Source: Gracilaria gracilis
Lineage: Eukaryota; Rhodophyta; Florideophyceae; Gracilariales; Gracilariaceae
Length of the DNA stretch: 64,000 nt
Direction of reading: 5' to 3'
Assembly: GCA_030374805.1 (NCBI GenBank)
Contig: JARGSG010000225.1
Location: 372,001 to 436,000, forward strand
The translations under genes were made by a program, and so were the position numbers. This document shows positions 8,675 to 18,117 of the stretch, one piece after another. The notes under the pieces were generated by a model. That model did no database searches, was not told the origin of the DNA, and worked only from the letters and a program-made list of their open reading frames with translations. Positions within the stretch are counted from its first letter, which is position 1, and every line of letters begins with the position of its first letter.

Positions 8675-10333
8675 TTACTTCTTCGGAAGACTGACACTCA
8701 AGTCTTGGAATGGTATATGCATCACAGGTTCCCCAGGGTCAGAAAAATTTGGCTGTGGTGGAGCCCTGGGGGCGTGTTCAACGGAAGGTTGAGAAATATG
8801 CGGATGTGGTGGAGCTCTGGACGCATAATCGACGGGAGGCTCAGGAAAATAAGGGTGTGATGGAGCTCTGGGTACTTGCTCAACGGAAGGTACTGATGAG
8901 GAGGATGTCGAGGCAAATGACGATGGGATTGACTTATGTGGCTTGGAAGATTCTGACTTGGTGGAGTTCTTTCGTAAAGGGTTGACCAGCGTGTCATGAG
9001 CCGGCTCATCAGCGTACGTTGGCGGGGGCGGTGGGGATGGAGTTTGGCCTTTCCTCCTTAACTCTTCCTCCATACCTGTTTGCAACACTGCCTTGTACCC
9101 CAATTCTGACGGGAACTTCCAAATGCGATAACTGTCCACTGCAATGTGTCCAAGTTGACGGCAGGCATGCTCAGCCTCAGATCCATACTTTTCACCCGTT
9201 AAAAGCGCTGCGGAATCTGTAGTATTGTTAATCAACGTTCTGGCATGATCGTCGAAGGACACAAAGACACGTCCAGCAGCCAAGCATCCCGATGCGAGTT
9301 GCTCATAAAACCTTCTTCTCTTACTACCATCCGGGGCATTTGCGAGAGGTTGAGCGACGGTTTTGGTCACACCACGGCCAATTGTGGCGCCAACTTTGTC
9401 AGAGAAAGCACCTGTAACCTTGGCAGTTGTAGAGAACACCTTTTGCGTGGCATTGAGCGCGCCAACAGTGACTTTGCCCCCAAGCTTCAGGTTTTTCGTT
9501 TCACCTCGGTCACGCGCCTGGGCGGCTGACATGTGGCGTTCATCTAGCAAACGCTGTGTCTTGTTGTTCACGCGCGCGGCCACCTTCTCAATCGTTTGAA
9601 CGCCCTTTTCGCCAACTCTTTCGAAGACGGTCCCGTTGCCCGGCGAGGTGGGGGATCCGCCAGATGCAGAGGACGCAGCATCGTCCATCCGCACAGGAGT
9701 ATGAGAACCTTCAACATCCTTCCACGTACAGAACCACTGCAGCAAGGCGATAAAGCCTTCGACCATCTTGGGATTCGTAGAAGGCGCAAGGGTGATGACG
9801 AAGCGACGGCGATCCACCTTGATGCGGAAGGCCTTTGGACCAATTCTGCGACATGTGGTGGACGGCATCAGCGGGAAATTGTATGCGCGAGTGCTGATGA
9901 AGGCGTAGTACAGCATTTGGGTGGATTGGGGGTCAGGGGCCAGCGGACCCTGGATGACGAGTAGCGTGGCGGAAGGCTGTGGAGGGGGGAGGGCAGGAAC
10001 GCCGTGGAAGTGCTGGGGAGGCGTGGCATCGGGGTTGATCCTCTCGGCGACGGAGGCTTCGAGCTGAATGAGCACTTCGAAGCCAGGCGGGAGTGCTTCC
10101 CCCTGCGATGGGCGTGCGGGGGCCGAGCTCGGGCGAGGTGGGTGAGACGGGGCGGTAGTGCTGGGGGTGGAAGGCCCCGGCGAAGGGCGATTGGGACGAC
10201 CCGCCCGCTGGTAGTTGGACGGGATAGCGAGCGGCGGTCGCGGGGGGGCGGCGACGGAAGGAGGCGTGGTGGGGGCTGGATAGAGGCGGGGGTCGGCGGA
10301 AGAGGCACCGTTGCCGGAAGCTGAGCGACTCAT
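8675..10333 (-). CDS. Senescence/spartin-domain protein (ERD7/SPG20-like)
   Basis: 552 residues from ATG 10333 (MSRSASGNG); the frame extends four codons upstream only to a TTG. Residues 1-95 are Pro/Ser-rich and disordered. Residues ~95-225 include LLVIQGPLAPDPQSTQMLYYAF and IKVDRRRFVITL, resembling the N-terminal region of plant ERD7-type proteins. The senescence/spartin-associated domain spans about 240-430: GEKGVQTIEKVAARVN, KVTVGALNATQKVFSTTAKV, then TIGRGVTKTVAQPL. Human spartin acts at lipid droplets and endosomes, and plant ERD7-type proteins bind stress-remodelled membrane lipids. The C-terminal ~110 residues are Ser/Pro-rich and include three tandem ~17-residue repeats. It is divergent with the Yip1-family gene, 436 bp apart. 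Confidence 0.85.
   Translation of the reverse strand: MSRSASGNGASSADPRLYPAPTTPPSVAAPPRPPLAIPSNYQRAGRPNRPSPGPSTPSTTAPSHPPRPSSAPARPSQGEALPPGFEVLIQLEASVAERINPDATPPQHFHGVPALPPPQPSATLLVIQGPLAPDPQSTQMLYYAFISTRAYNFPLMPSTTCRRIGPKAFRIKVDRRRFVITLAPSTNPKMVEGFIALLQWFCTWKDVEGSHTPVRMDDAASSASGGSPTSPGNGTVFERVGEKGVQTIEKVAARVNNKTQRLLDERHMSAAQARDRGETKNLKLGGKVTVGALNATQKVFSTTAKVTGAFSDKVGATIGRGVTKTVAQPLANAPDGSKRRRFYEQLASGCLAAGRVFVSFDDHARTLINNTTDSAALLTGEKYGSEAEHACRQLGHIAVDSYRIWKFPSELGYKAVLQTGMEEELRRKGQTPSPPPPPTYADEPAHDTLVNPLRKNSTKSESSKPHKSIPSSFASTSSSSVPSVEQVPRAPSHPYFPEPPVDYASRAPPHPHISQPSVEHAPRAPPQPNFSDPGEPVMHIPFQDLSVSLPKK
8757..8909. repeat. Coding minisatellite, three 51-bp units
   Basis: Three direct units (8757-8807, 8808-8858, 8859-8909) each begin ggtggag or gatggag and encode a 17-residue Pro-rich repeat (PRAPxHPYFPEP-like) in the C-terminus of the spartin-like protein. 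The length is in frame, so copy number can change without breaking the ORF. Confidence 0.85.
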
Positions 10334-10769
10334 TGCGGGCAGCAAGTGGGGGCGACGAAGCGACGGCGGAGGGACGGGGGTGGACGCAGAAGCACTGACG
10401 CGGGCGGCAGTTATATGGCGCGCGACGTTGCAGCGATGGCGGCGCTGAGTCTTGCTCGGAGCTAAGGCGCGTGTGAATGCAGGCGAAGCGTAACGCGGCG
10501 CGCATCCAATGGGCGCGCGCCGTTGCCGTGCGTCGACGTGGCAGAAGCCCTCACCACACGCTGCGCGCGGTGCGCCAGAGCGCCGCGCGACCGCTTACAA
10601 ACGCGTGGCCACGTGAGCGTAAGCGCCGACCTACGTGTAATTTTACGTTCCGAACCGCACGCACGCGTCAAGGTCGTTCGTCACCGTCGCCTCCAGATAC
10701 CGCCTCGTCTGGCGCCACCGCGGCGTCTACGAAGGTAAATCCTACACTTCACTTCCGTCTGCCGCCGCT
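10334..10769. promoter_or_regulatory. Divergent intergenic promoter region
   Basis: GC-rich spacer between two genes transcribed away from each other (spartin-like and Yip1-like). No TATA box or defined motif could be singled out. Its function as a shared promoter is inferred from gene orientation only. Confidence 0.45.
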
Positions 10770-11639
10770 ATGACGGCGTCCATCACTACTGCGGCTTCGG
10801 TGGCGCCGGCGTCCAACCCGTTCGACGCAGCGTACGCGCCTGTTGCCACGGGCGACGGCGCGCGCGGTAATCCGTTCGCGCTTTATGACGACGGCGTTTC
10901 TGACGATGGTGCTGACACCGGTCATTGGGAAAATGAGCCTGCCGGAACACGCTCGGAACCGCGCTTCTATCACCCTCGCTTCTACGCCGCGTACTTCGAT
11001 ATAAACATCGCTGACTTGGCTACCAGGCTGTTTCGTGCCTTGTTGCCGTACAAGCCGCTGCTGGGATGGGCCGACGGCGACGAGGATGAGCTGGGAGGCA
11101 CTTCTGTGCCAGATCTTTACGCACCGGTGTGGGTTACCACCACTCTGGTGCTTGCGCTCTCGATGGGCGCCAAGTGCGCAGAGTTTCTCGCCAATGTGTT
11201 TCGGAAGAAGGAGACCACTTCGCTGGAACCGTCCATCTCGAGTTTGGAGTTTTCGCGTCTGTGGCGCGCTGCTTCCGTGCTCTACTTCTACGTTTTTGTG
11301 TTCCCAGTCGTGTTGACTTTGTTTCAGTGTCTGTTTGCAAAGCGTTCCATAGCCCAGTCTTCTGTGAGATCGCACCCGCTGGTGGGCACTGTCATGGTGT
11401 ACGGCTATTCCATGACGCCGGTTGTTGTGGCTGCGTTCGTTGCCACTTTGCCCATTCGCACAGCACAGATTGCGTCCATGACTGTTGCGTTTTGCATAGG
11501 CGCTTTTGTCATTATGCTCAATTTGTGGAGGGACGTTTCTGTGCAACATCGCTCTCTTACCTACTTTGTGCGCTTGCTTGCGGTTGTAGCACATGCTGCC
11601 GTTGGTACAGCTCTTATTTTCATCTTCTTCCTGCGCTGA
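10770..11639 (+). CDS. Yip1-domain membrane protein (YIPF1/YIPF2-like)
   Basis: 289 residues from ATG 10770. A ~60-residue N-terminal cytosolic segment includes two NPF-type motifs (SNPFDAAY, GNPFALYD). The conserved region RFYAAYFDINIADLATRLFRALLPYKP is typical of YIPF proteins just before the Yip1 domain (here F-D-I-N in place of the usual F-D-V-D). DLYAPVWVTTTLVLALSM opens the first membrane span, and about five hydrophobic segments run to the C-terminus; GYSMTPVVVAAFV is the conserved Yip1 GYS-P motif. Family members sit in Golgi/ER membranes and bind Rab GTPases in vesicle traffic. The protein ends directly in the last membrane span (IFIFFLR), as usual. A longer frame on the opposite strand is a shadow. 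Confidence 0.88.
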   Translation: MTASITTAASVAPASNPFDAAYAPVATGDGARGNPFALYDDGVSDDGADTGHWENEPAGTRSEPRFYHPRFYAAYFDINIADLATRLFRALLPYKPLLGWADGDEDELGGTSVPDLYAPVWVTTTLVLALSMGAKCAEFLANVFRKKETTSLEPSISSLEFSRLWRAASVLYFYVFVFPVVLTLFQCLFAKRSIAQSSVRSHPLVGTVMVYGYSMTPVVVAAFVATLPIRTAQIASMTVAFCIGAFVIMLNLWRDVSVQHRSLTYFVRLLAVVAHAAVGTALIFIFFLR

Positions 11640-12565
11640 ATCGTCATTATCAAAAAAAAGGTCCAACAAAGGGTAAGCTTGGTTGAACAATTCTGCCGAT
11701 TGCTCTCTCACTGCGCCGCACGTGCTTTGTAAAGCTCGGTGTCAAACGCTTTTTCGTGATTCACCCGTATGACCTTCAACTAGATTCGAGGTCGTTATCA
11801 TAATACCTGCATCCAATATACCTGTACCCTATTCTCTAATGATTGGAAGCATCGCCAGGTTATACGCCGTTTGACCAGGTGCACGGAAGCGTTGATACTG
11901 CTGATATGATGAGGTCATGTGCAATCATTCGAAAAGCTTGCAGAGTGAACCCAGTGACACTTCAAGGGTTATGCTGCATTGGGGTAAATCTCGTTGCTAG
12001 CTACACGTAGTGCTTCTGACTCCGTTTTCAGATTTCTTCTCAAAGAGTTGGGCCAAATGTAATCATGAGCCATCGTTACCACTCTTTGAACAAAAGGGAG
12101 TGAAGATACAGGGATAACCTTTGAAGCGACCGCTCAGTTGCAATGAAACGTTCATAGATTCTCAAGGAATAGATAAAGTGTCTACCGTCCTCTCATCTCG
12201 GCTATCATCGCCCTTCTATTCGTTCCTGATGGTTCGACGTAATTCCAACTGAACCCCGGCTACGAAACTGGTGTACTGTAGTGTGCCCTTCATGAGAGGG
12301 GATGTTACTATTTTGTCTAATGTCTCCTGAACCCATGTATCTCCGATATATTCTCCTTCCTTGCAGCCCTTGGATTACGGGATTATCAGAAATATGCGGT
12401 GTTGTTGTACCCCTTTTGTGTCCCACAGGGATGGTTACCCAGGTATGTTATTAAATTGTGATATCAAACTTTTTATCTCTTCCGAACGAAATCGTCATGC
12501 CACTGGAAACCAGCCGTTTTCAATTAGTTCAAGGAGAGGGTGCAAGTATAGGTCTTATCTAAACT
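11640..12565. other. Intergenic, possible small pogo-type relic
   Basis: No gene found between the convergent Yip1-like and GGCT-like genes. On the plus strand at 12361-12399 the peptide LQPLDYGIIRNMR closely matches the LQPLDxGIIRNFK block of pogo/Tigger transposases. It is isolated: upstream the frame closes within about 11 codons and downstream similarity fades. Probably a decayed fragment. Confidence 0.4.
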
Positions 12566-13474
12566 TCAAGAAGCTTTTGCCGTCGTGAGAGCTTTTGGGC
12601 TATCACGCTTGGCTCTCATCCGCCTGAATGTCATGTACGTTTCCCAGCTCCGTCTATGGACTACAAATAAGAGAAGCGTTACAAGATTAGGAATCAAGTA
12701 TACAAGAAACATAGCCAGCTTAGAAAGCGAAGTTCCCATATGGTCATGAAGTTTCTTGTCCTCTTTTCGCGCGAAGCTCTCATGAAAAGCATACAGATAG
12801 GTTATGGACATTCTAAATGGTTTCAAGACCGGATCCATGCCCGAGCGTACCATATTGATGTATAATACTGAGAGTAAGAGACCCATTTCTGATAGAAAAG
12901 AGTTGGCCCAGACCCTGGCTACTGGCATGAGCTCCAGACGCCGAACATAACTCTGAGGGAGACCCTCTTCTTTCGCTCCCGAAATAAGCAGATTCATGTA
13001 ACGGCTCGATGGGAAAACAAGGCATTCGAGCCGACGTGGCAAGAGCCGGTTATCGAATGAAACGAGGGTGTTGACAGTCCGAATTGTCTTTTGGCTGGGA
13101 GAGTCTTGAGAGAAACATTCTACGTCAACTTGTATGACAAGATAACCCGTTTTGCTCGGTTTCTTTCTCACTCCTTCAGTTCGCTTCAGCTTCTCCCAAC
13201 TAGACTCCGTCTTCAATCGGTACACGACACCATAAACCTCATCTCCTTTGCAGGGTCTTATATTTCCAAATGCAGGCTCTATCGGTGGACTGCCTCTCAT
13301 ATTCATGCAAAGTTGCCAATCGCTGAGACGTCCAATCCAGACGTCAGTGAATTCTATTTCCGGGGGTTCCGAATCCTTTCGGACTATGCCACGCGTTCGC
13401 ATTTTTGTGCGTGACATGTTTGACCCGTACCCAAAATACAAGTAATCAGGAACGGCTTTCGAAGAGGCCGACAT
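12566..13474 (-). CDS. Gamma-glutamylcyclotransferase-like protein with C-terminal membrane tail (copy 1)
   Basis: 302 residues from ATG 13474. The frame opens further to an ATG at 13648, but the shorter start aligns with the paralogue at 14771-15667 (298 aa). The GGCT/AIG2-like fold is clear: YFGYGSNMSR substrate loop, WQLCMNMRG, GDEVYGVVYRL, the general-base Glu position in KRTEGV, then SSRYMNLLISGAKEEGLP, where GGCTs have the PSxRYLxLLxxGA motif. Canonical GGCTs (~190 aa) turn gamma-glutamyl peptides into 5-oxoproline. This protein adds ~100 residues with a hydrophobic hairpin or span (LAMFLVYLIPNLVTLLLFVV) and a basic end, so it is probably membrane-anchored. Substrate unknown. Tandem-duplicated, same strand. 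Confidence 0.82.
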   Translation of the reverse strand: MSASSKAVPDYLYFGYGSNMSRTKMRTRGIVRKDSEPPEIEFTDVWIGRLSDWQLCMNMRGSPPIEPAFGNIRPCKGDEVYGVVYRLKTESSWEKLKRTEGVRKKPSKTGYLVIQVDVECFSQDSPSQKTIRTVNTLVSFDNRLLPRRLECLVFPSSRYMNLLISGAKEEGLPQSYVRRLELMPVARVWANSFLSEMGLLLSVLYINMVRSGMDPVLKPFRMSITYLYAFHESFARKEDKKLHDHMGTSLSKLAMFLVYLIPNLVTLLLFVVHRRSWETYMTFRRMRAKRDSPKALTTAKAS

Positions 13475-14194
13475 CGTGAAGAGCTGTGATTTGATAACCG
13501 GAGTTCTTCTAGGTTGTCGAATGCAAGAACGTTGGCGGAAACTAAGCGTCTTTTTCGAAGGGATGAAGGGATGCAAGAAACTGAGTGGGCCGTGGTTGGA
13601 CTCTTGCCCTTCCATTTCAGGATAACGAGCTGAAATCATGAGGTGCATTATCCCTCGAGCACATCAAAATTTGAGGCGCAAACACACCCGCGTGTGCTCA
13701 GACACCGCCCACTTCCGAGCGTTTTGAAAAGCGGGCTTATCGCGGTACAGGGTAGCTTTCTTTTCACACATTTTCATAAATTACCTATTTCGCTTTACCC
13801 TTGTATCCACTGAAGATCCTGGAAAAGCTCTGTGGGACAGACCAAGCATACAAGAGTACCCTTGAAGTATCCATCATCATCGATATTAACGATGTCCACA
13901 AGCATTCTCCGGGTGTTTTGCGAGGAATAAGCAAACTGTCCATATTTGTTTGGAGAACGTGATGAAGAGTTCTTACTCGTTCTTATGAGACAAGTACCCT
14001 TTTTTCCTCGTAACATGTGACATCTGCTAAGGACCCAGCGACCGGTTGTACTCCCCTTGAGAACAGAGCACTGCGTGCAGATCAACCAGTGTTACCCTTG
14101 TACGCTCACTGAGCTTCTACATTGATGAGATATGCGTTGTCAGATTTGGCGACAAGGTCTTTGTCCTCTCTCCTGTCTATTTTTTTCTTTTTCT
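13475..14194. other. Spacer between tandem GGCT-like genes, gene-proximal part
   Basis: 5' flank of copy 1. A 96-residue frame on the minus strand at 13795-14085 has no recognisable domain and is not called as a gene. The LINE remnant starts beyond this stretch. Confidence 0.4.
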
Positions 14195-14720
14195 TCTCCA
14201 ATCAGCGATGATGGACACTTCTTCTTTCGTAAATGTGGCTTATTACTCCTCATTTCGAAGCAATAAGAAGACTACACTACTTACATGTAGCCATCTCTCG
14301 TATAGAAGGCCAAAACCTTTGACGGGCATTCTTTGATCATTTCTATCATCGATTTCTCTTTTCTTTCCTTTGGGACAGGCAGCTCGTTTCTTCGAGAACA
14401 GTTAATCAGAGGACACCTAAACAATATGTGGTCTACATTTTTCTTGACTCCTGTTCCGCACTCACATCGAAAGGATTTCTTATCGACGTAGTTTTAGGTA
14501 GACACAGGATGAAGATTGTTGACGTGACCCGTCGAAAACAGCGCGAAGCCAACTTCTGCTTTTCGCGCTTCGCGTTGATGATGGACACAATCCGCATCAA
14601 GGGCTCTGTGTTTAAAATAGAAGGACAAACGGAAAACTGTATCCCTGCGCAAAGTCCCAGACCTTATCGCCACGTTGCATCGTACAACTCTTCATCACCT
14701 TTCTCCAAGCAAATCCGATA
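14195..14720 (-). mobile_element. 3' end of a dead LINE (non-LTR retrotransposon)
   Basis: On the minus strand, 14610-14281 encodes the typical LINE C-terminus: a region resembling the end of an RNase H/RT tail (ALFSTGHVNNLHPV) followed by the CCHC knuckle CECGTGVKKNVDHILFRCPL, and the ORF closes at a TAA at 14281-14283 (...FYTRDGYM). An in-frame stop lies between these two blocks and the frame breaks upstream near 14640, so the copy is truncated and inactive. Sequence downstream of the stop (14195-14280) is a 3' UTR with GAAGAAG and A-rich stretches, partly similar to copies at 29.66-29.84 kb. It lies between the tandem GGCT-like genes in the same orientation. Confidence 0.72.
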
Positions 14721-14770
14721 AAGCAAAGCCTCTCATAATAGATATGTATCCCTGAAGCATTAGAAATTCG

Positions 14771-15667
14771 TTACGTGTTGGAAACACTCGAGGAATGCAC
14801 AGTGCCAGGTGCCATCTCTCGTTTCCTCAGCTTTTGATAAGATTCCCATGGTTCCTTTCTTGCAGCAAAAAGCACAAAAGCAAAAAGAACGGGAAGAAAG
14901 TAACTGGCAAACATTGAAAGCTTGCACAGCATCAGAACAACACGTTCATGTTGAAGGATACTCTTTTTTCGCGCAAGGCACTCATGGTGTGCGTAAGCAT
15001 GTACACCTAACGTCAACAATGGGTTCAACCAGTGCGCTAAGTTCGCTTTCTGTAAATTAAACATCAAGATTCTTACCATCATGCTCATCTCCTCCAAAAT
15101 GGGGGCATTCCAACCCCTGGCAACGGGAAGGGATTCTAAATGATCGATATAATGCCGTGGAAGTTGTTCATCCTTCGCTCCTGATATCAACCAACTCATA
15201 TAACGTCTTGAAGGCAAAATGTAAGATTCCAAGTTTCGGGGTATTTTCTTATGCGGCGCTGTGACCAATGTATATACGAGTTTGATTGTACTCTCCTCTG
15301 ATGATAGAAAACATTCTACAGGGACTTGCTTTACCACGTACGAACTCCGTTGTGCGGGACGAGTGACGCATTCACTTCGCATTAACCTCTCCCAAGCACT
15401 ACTAGTGGCTATTTCATATACGAGTCCATGCACATCGTCTCCTTCACTAGGCCTTATTGAAGCAAAGGATGGGTCCACAGGAGGGTGACCTCGATGATGG
15501 AAGCACAGTTGCCAGTTTTTGAGGCGAGCAGTCCATGCGTTCGTGAATTCAATGTTAGGTGCATCAGTTGCGGTATTGCAGCCCGTAGTACCCCGCCTTC
15601 CCATTTTCTTACGAGACAAATTGGACCCGTACCCAAAATACAAGAGATTCTCTTGATGTGGAACCAT
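14771..15667 (-). CDS. Gamma-glutamylcyclotransferase-like protein with C-terminal membrane tail (copy 2)
   Basis: 298 residues from ATG 15667. Paralogue of the gene at 12566-13474 along its whole length: YFGYGSNLSRKKM, WQLCFHHRG, GDDVHGLVYEI, SSRRYMSWLISGAKDEQLP-like region and the same C-terminal tail (LSMFASYFLPVLFAFVLFAA, then KEPWESYQKLRKRE). The Glu matching the GGCT catalytic residue is kept (RSECV), although the usual Glu-Gly is Glu-Cys here. The shared ~100-residue membrane tail shows the fusion predates the duplication. GGCT chemistry (release of 5-oxoproline from gamma-glutamyl compounds) is inferred from the fold; substrate and location are unknown. Confidence 0.82.
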   Translation of the reverse strand: MVPHQENLLYFGYGSNLSRKKMGRRGTTGCNTATDAPNIEFTNAWTARLKNWQLCFHHRGHPPVDPSFASIRPSEGDDVHGLVYEIATSSAWERLMRSECVTRPAQRSSYVVKQVPVECFLSSEESTIKLVYTLVTAPHKKIPRNLESYILPSRRYMSWLISGAKDEQLPRHYIDHLESLPVARGWNAPILEEMSMMVRILMFNLQKANLAHWLNPLLTLGVHAYAHHECLARKKSILQHERVVLMLCKLSMFASYFLPVLFAFVLFAARKEPWESYQKLRKREMAPGTVHSSSVSNT

Positions 15668-16370
15668 GGCACCGAAGTCAAACTGTATCAGAAAAGCTTC
15701 CTGACTTCTACAGGCAGAGAAAGATAGGGCAGTACCTGAAGAAAGTAATCCTACAGGTGCAAGAGTCTTTCTGCCAAACGGTTGAACTCATAGCCTCAAA
15801 TTTGTAGGACCGCGCTGCTGCCCTCGTCATCAAACAGAAAAATCATGCAAGAATCCTGTCCTGTGACCGTGTTCATAAAAAAAAGTAGCCCCCTTCCTTC
15901 CATACTTCTTCCTTGCTCTTCACTCTCAGTATTTGAGTTTTTTTGCCGCTAAACGATGAACCCGAGACAAATCATCAGATGGCTGATAGCTTGTCTCCGA
16001 CAAAACGCTATGACATTGGGACAGTCCGGGAAAGAGAATGGACCAGCCCTAAAATGTTTGGGTATTTGAAGTCTTCAGTCGCACGGTGCGACTCGCACCC
16101 AATGTACCAGGGATAAAGGATAAAGCAAAGTGTTCTCGCTCGCAATGGCAATATAACATAAAAGAGAATGACAAAGCCGCTTCTTTCGAAGCATAAAGAA
16201 CGTGGAAGGTGAACTGTATCCTGGCTCAAGAAAATGAGTAAGAGGGCTCTCGTCTCCATGTCGAGAAACGAACGTTTGTCCAAATTTGTAAGACGTCTCT
16301 CTCTCTCTCTCTCATTTATAGGCACATCTAGCTTAATTACAAGAAGTCAGCAGTGAGCATTGAAGGGAAA
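15668..16370. other. Intergenic with a short CT tract
   Basis: No gene recognised. A (TC)n microsatellite lies at 16296-16313, and an A8 run near 15879. Confidence 0.5.
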
Positions 16371-17300
16371 TCAGAAGTTGAGAAGAATTCGGTCCCCTGG
16401 AACACCGGCTTCTTTCAATAAACTTGTGACATCCTCGGTCATGCCCTTCACCCCACAAAGCAAAGCTGCTGTTTGGTTTGGACTATCAACGCCTACTTTC
16501 TTTAAGACATCCTGAATGTAACCCGTTTCCCCATCCCATTTATCAAATGCGTCTTCAGGTCTGGACATGACTGGTATAATCTCTACGCCGTCCACTTGCC
16601 ACATGGCGAATCTTTCCATATATGGCATTCTATTTGGATACCTAGCACCATAGAATAGCTTTACTTTTCTCCGCAGTGGCACATCGAGTCCATTCAGTGA
16701 TGACTCTATTGCAGCTCGTATGGGTGCAATTCCGGACCCTGTAGCGAAAAGCAATATGTCCTTCGGCTTGTTTTCTTCATCGTACTCCGCCATTTTGAGC
16801 TTCGACATGGGGAATCCTTTGCCCATAACTGGGGACATTTCAACCATATTCCCTTCCTTGATAGCGCAAATACTCTTAGAGTTCTCAGATTCCTTTATGA
16901 GAAACTCGAAGTAGCCGGCTACGTTCGGTGCACATGATATGGCGAAGAAGGAAGGTTTTTCGTCGGGAGAAGCTCGCATTTGCACAAACATGCCGGGAAC
17001 TCGATATGAATCGATTAGCGTACCTTTCTCCCCACTTACACCGACATTGACGACAATATATCGGTGACCTTCACAGTGAAAGGAATTCTCAACCACTTTA
17101 ACACGATTCCATGCGGTTTCTTGCTGAGGCTTGACGGAGGCGACGGGGATTGTGCGACGCAAAGGAAGTGTGGTTTGAGGACGACTCGTAGGGCGAGTTG
17201 TAGGTCTCGTGTACGCCGGCAGAACGCGACATAGTGAAAAGGCGCGTCGTCGGATTGCAACGGGAGTCGAAGTCACAAACGCACTTTGGGCCTTGTGCAT
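16371..17300 (-). CDS. Plastid FAD/NAD(P) oxidoreductase, FNR-like (pKIWI502 / At1g15140 type)
   Basis: 309 residues from ATG 17300 (MHKAQSAFVTS). The frame is open further to 17498 but the first 66 residues do not resemble the family. Residues 1-60 are Ser/Thr/Arg-rich without acidic residues, a plastid transit peptide. Then comes an FAD-binding barrel (YRVPGMFVQMR, FFAISCAPN) and an NAD(P)-binding domain with GSGIAPIRAAIESS (pyrophosphate loop), LFYGARYPNRMPY and ALLCGVKGMTEDV near the end. This order defines the ferredoxin-reductase superfamily; length fits the plant FAD/NAD(P)-binding oxidoreductases of unknown substrate rather than photosynthetic FNR. Divergent with the DNAJC21-like gene. 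Confidence 0.83.
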   Translation of the reverse strand: MHKAQSAFVTSTPVAIRRRAFSLCRVLPAYTRPTTRPTSRPQTTLPLRRTIPVASVKPQQETAWNRVKVVENSFHCEGHRYIVVNVGVSGEKGTLIDSYRVPGMFVQMRASPDEKPSFFAISCAPNVAGYFEFLIKESENSKSICAIKEGNMVEMSPVMGKGFPMSKLKMAEYDEENKPKDILLFATGSGIAPIRAAIESSLNGLDVPLRRKVKLFYGARYPNRMPYMERFAMWQVDGVEIIPVMSRPEDAFDKWDGETGYIQDVLKKVGVDSPNQTAALLCGVKGMTEDVTSLLKEAGVPGDRILLNF

Positions 17301-18117
17301 GATGTGAGATTCTCCTGCAATGTTGAATTCTTGAATCCTTGTGGCTGTGAAACTGTCTATAGACACTACACACTTGAAGTATATGTGTAGTTCAGAAATA
17401 CGATTCCGGGAGCTCGAAGGCGGTATGCGTGATCTCGAATGACAGCGAATGTTTGAGATTTGAAATCTTTTCACCGCAAGTCCATTCGGACTGTTCAAAG
17501 AGTTACAGTCGGTACTAAATCAGTCCTCTCCCCTTCCCTGGACTTACCAGGGGTAACTAAACAACCTTTTGAGTTGTCAGAAGTGATGATGATGGTGGTT
17601 CGGCGGAGACTATTGCCAATTCAAGTCATCTTACGAACGTACAGTCTCGGGATATGTGGTGAGGGAATGCTTGTGAGGCCACAAGATCAGCCAAGATTAC
17701 TGGGATCAAGAATGAGGCCCACATGTCGCTTTCCTAATGGACTACGCTTGACGAAGAAAAGCCAGTACACGTACTCAATTAACAAGTCACCCCGGTGTCG
17801 TCAGTGGCACCGTCCGAAATCTTTTTATATTTGAAGAGAAAGCAATACCCTTGTATAAGTTTTTGGAAAGTTTAGCCCTGAACCCGACTCAAGCGCGAGT
17901 CAGGCTCACCCAGTCAGTATGCGCCACCGTGGTGGCCTCAACTTGAGGCCCTCAAGGATGATCGCACACATTCAACTCCCCCGCCAAGCACCCCGTCCCA
18001 CATTCTTTCTCATACACCTTCATAACCATATTAGACCATTTCCGTTACACTTCTGTCTCATCCCAAAGAAAAGTTCTTTTCTTTCGCGCAGCTTGTATTC
18101 AGAAGCTCTGCTACAGC
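17301..18117. promoter_or_regulatory. Divergent intergenic promoter region
   Basis: 817 bp between the FNR-like gene (minus) and the DNAJC21-like gene (plus). Pyrimidine-rich sequence precedes the ATG at 18118. No specific factor site could be identified. Confidence 0.4.

Noticed and set aside
10749-11711. 320-residue minus-strand frame opposite the Yip1-like gene
   Set aside because: It is the antisense of a clear membrane-protein gene and shows no domain; His/Arg/Gln richness is typical of shadow translation.
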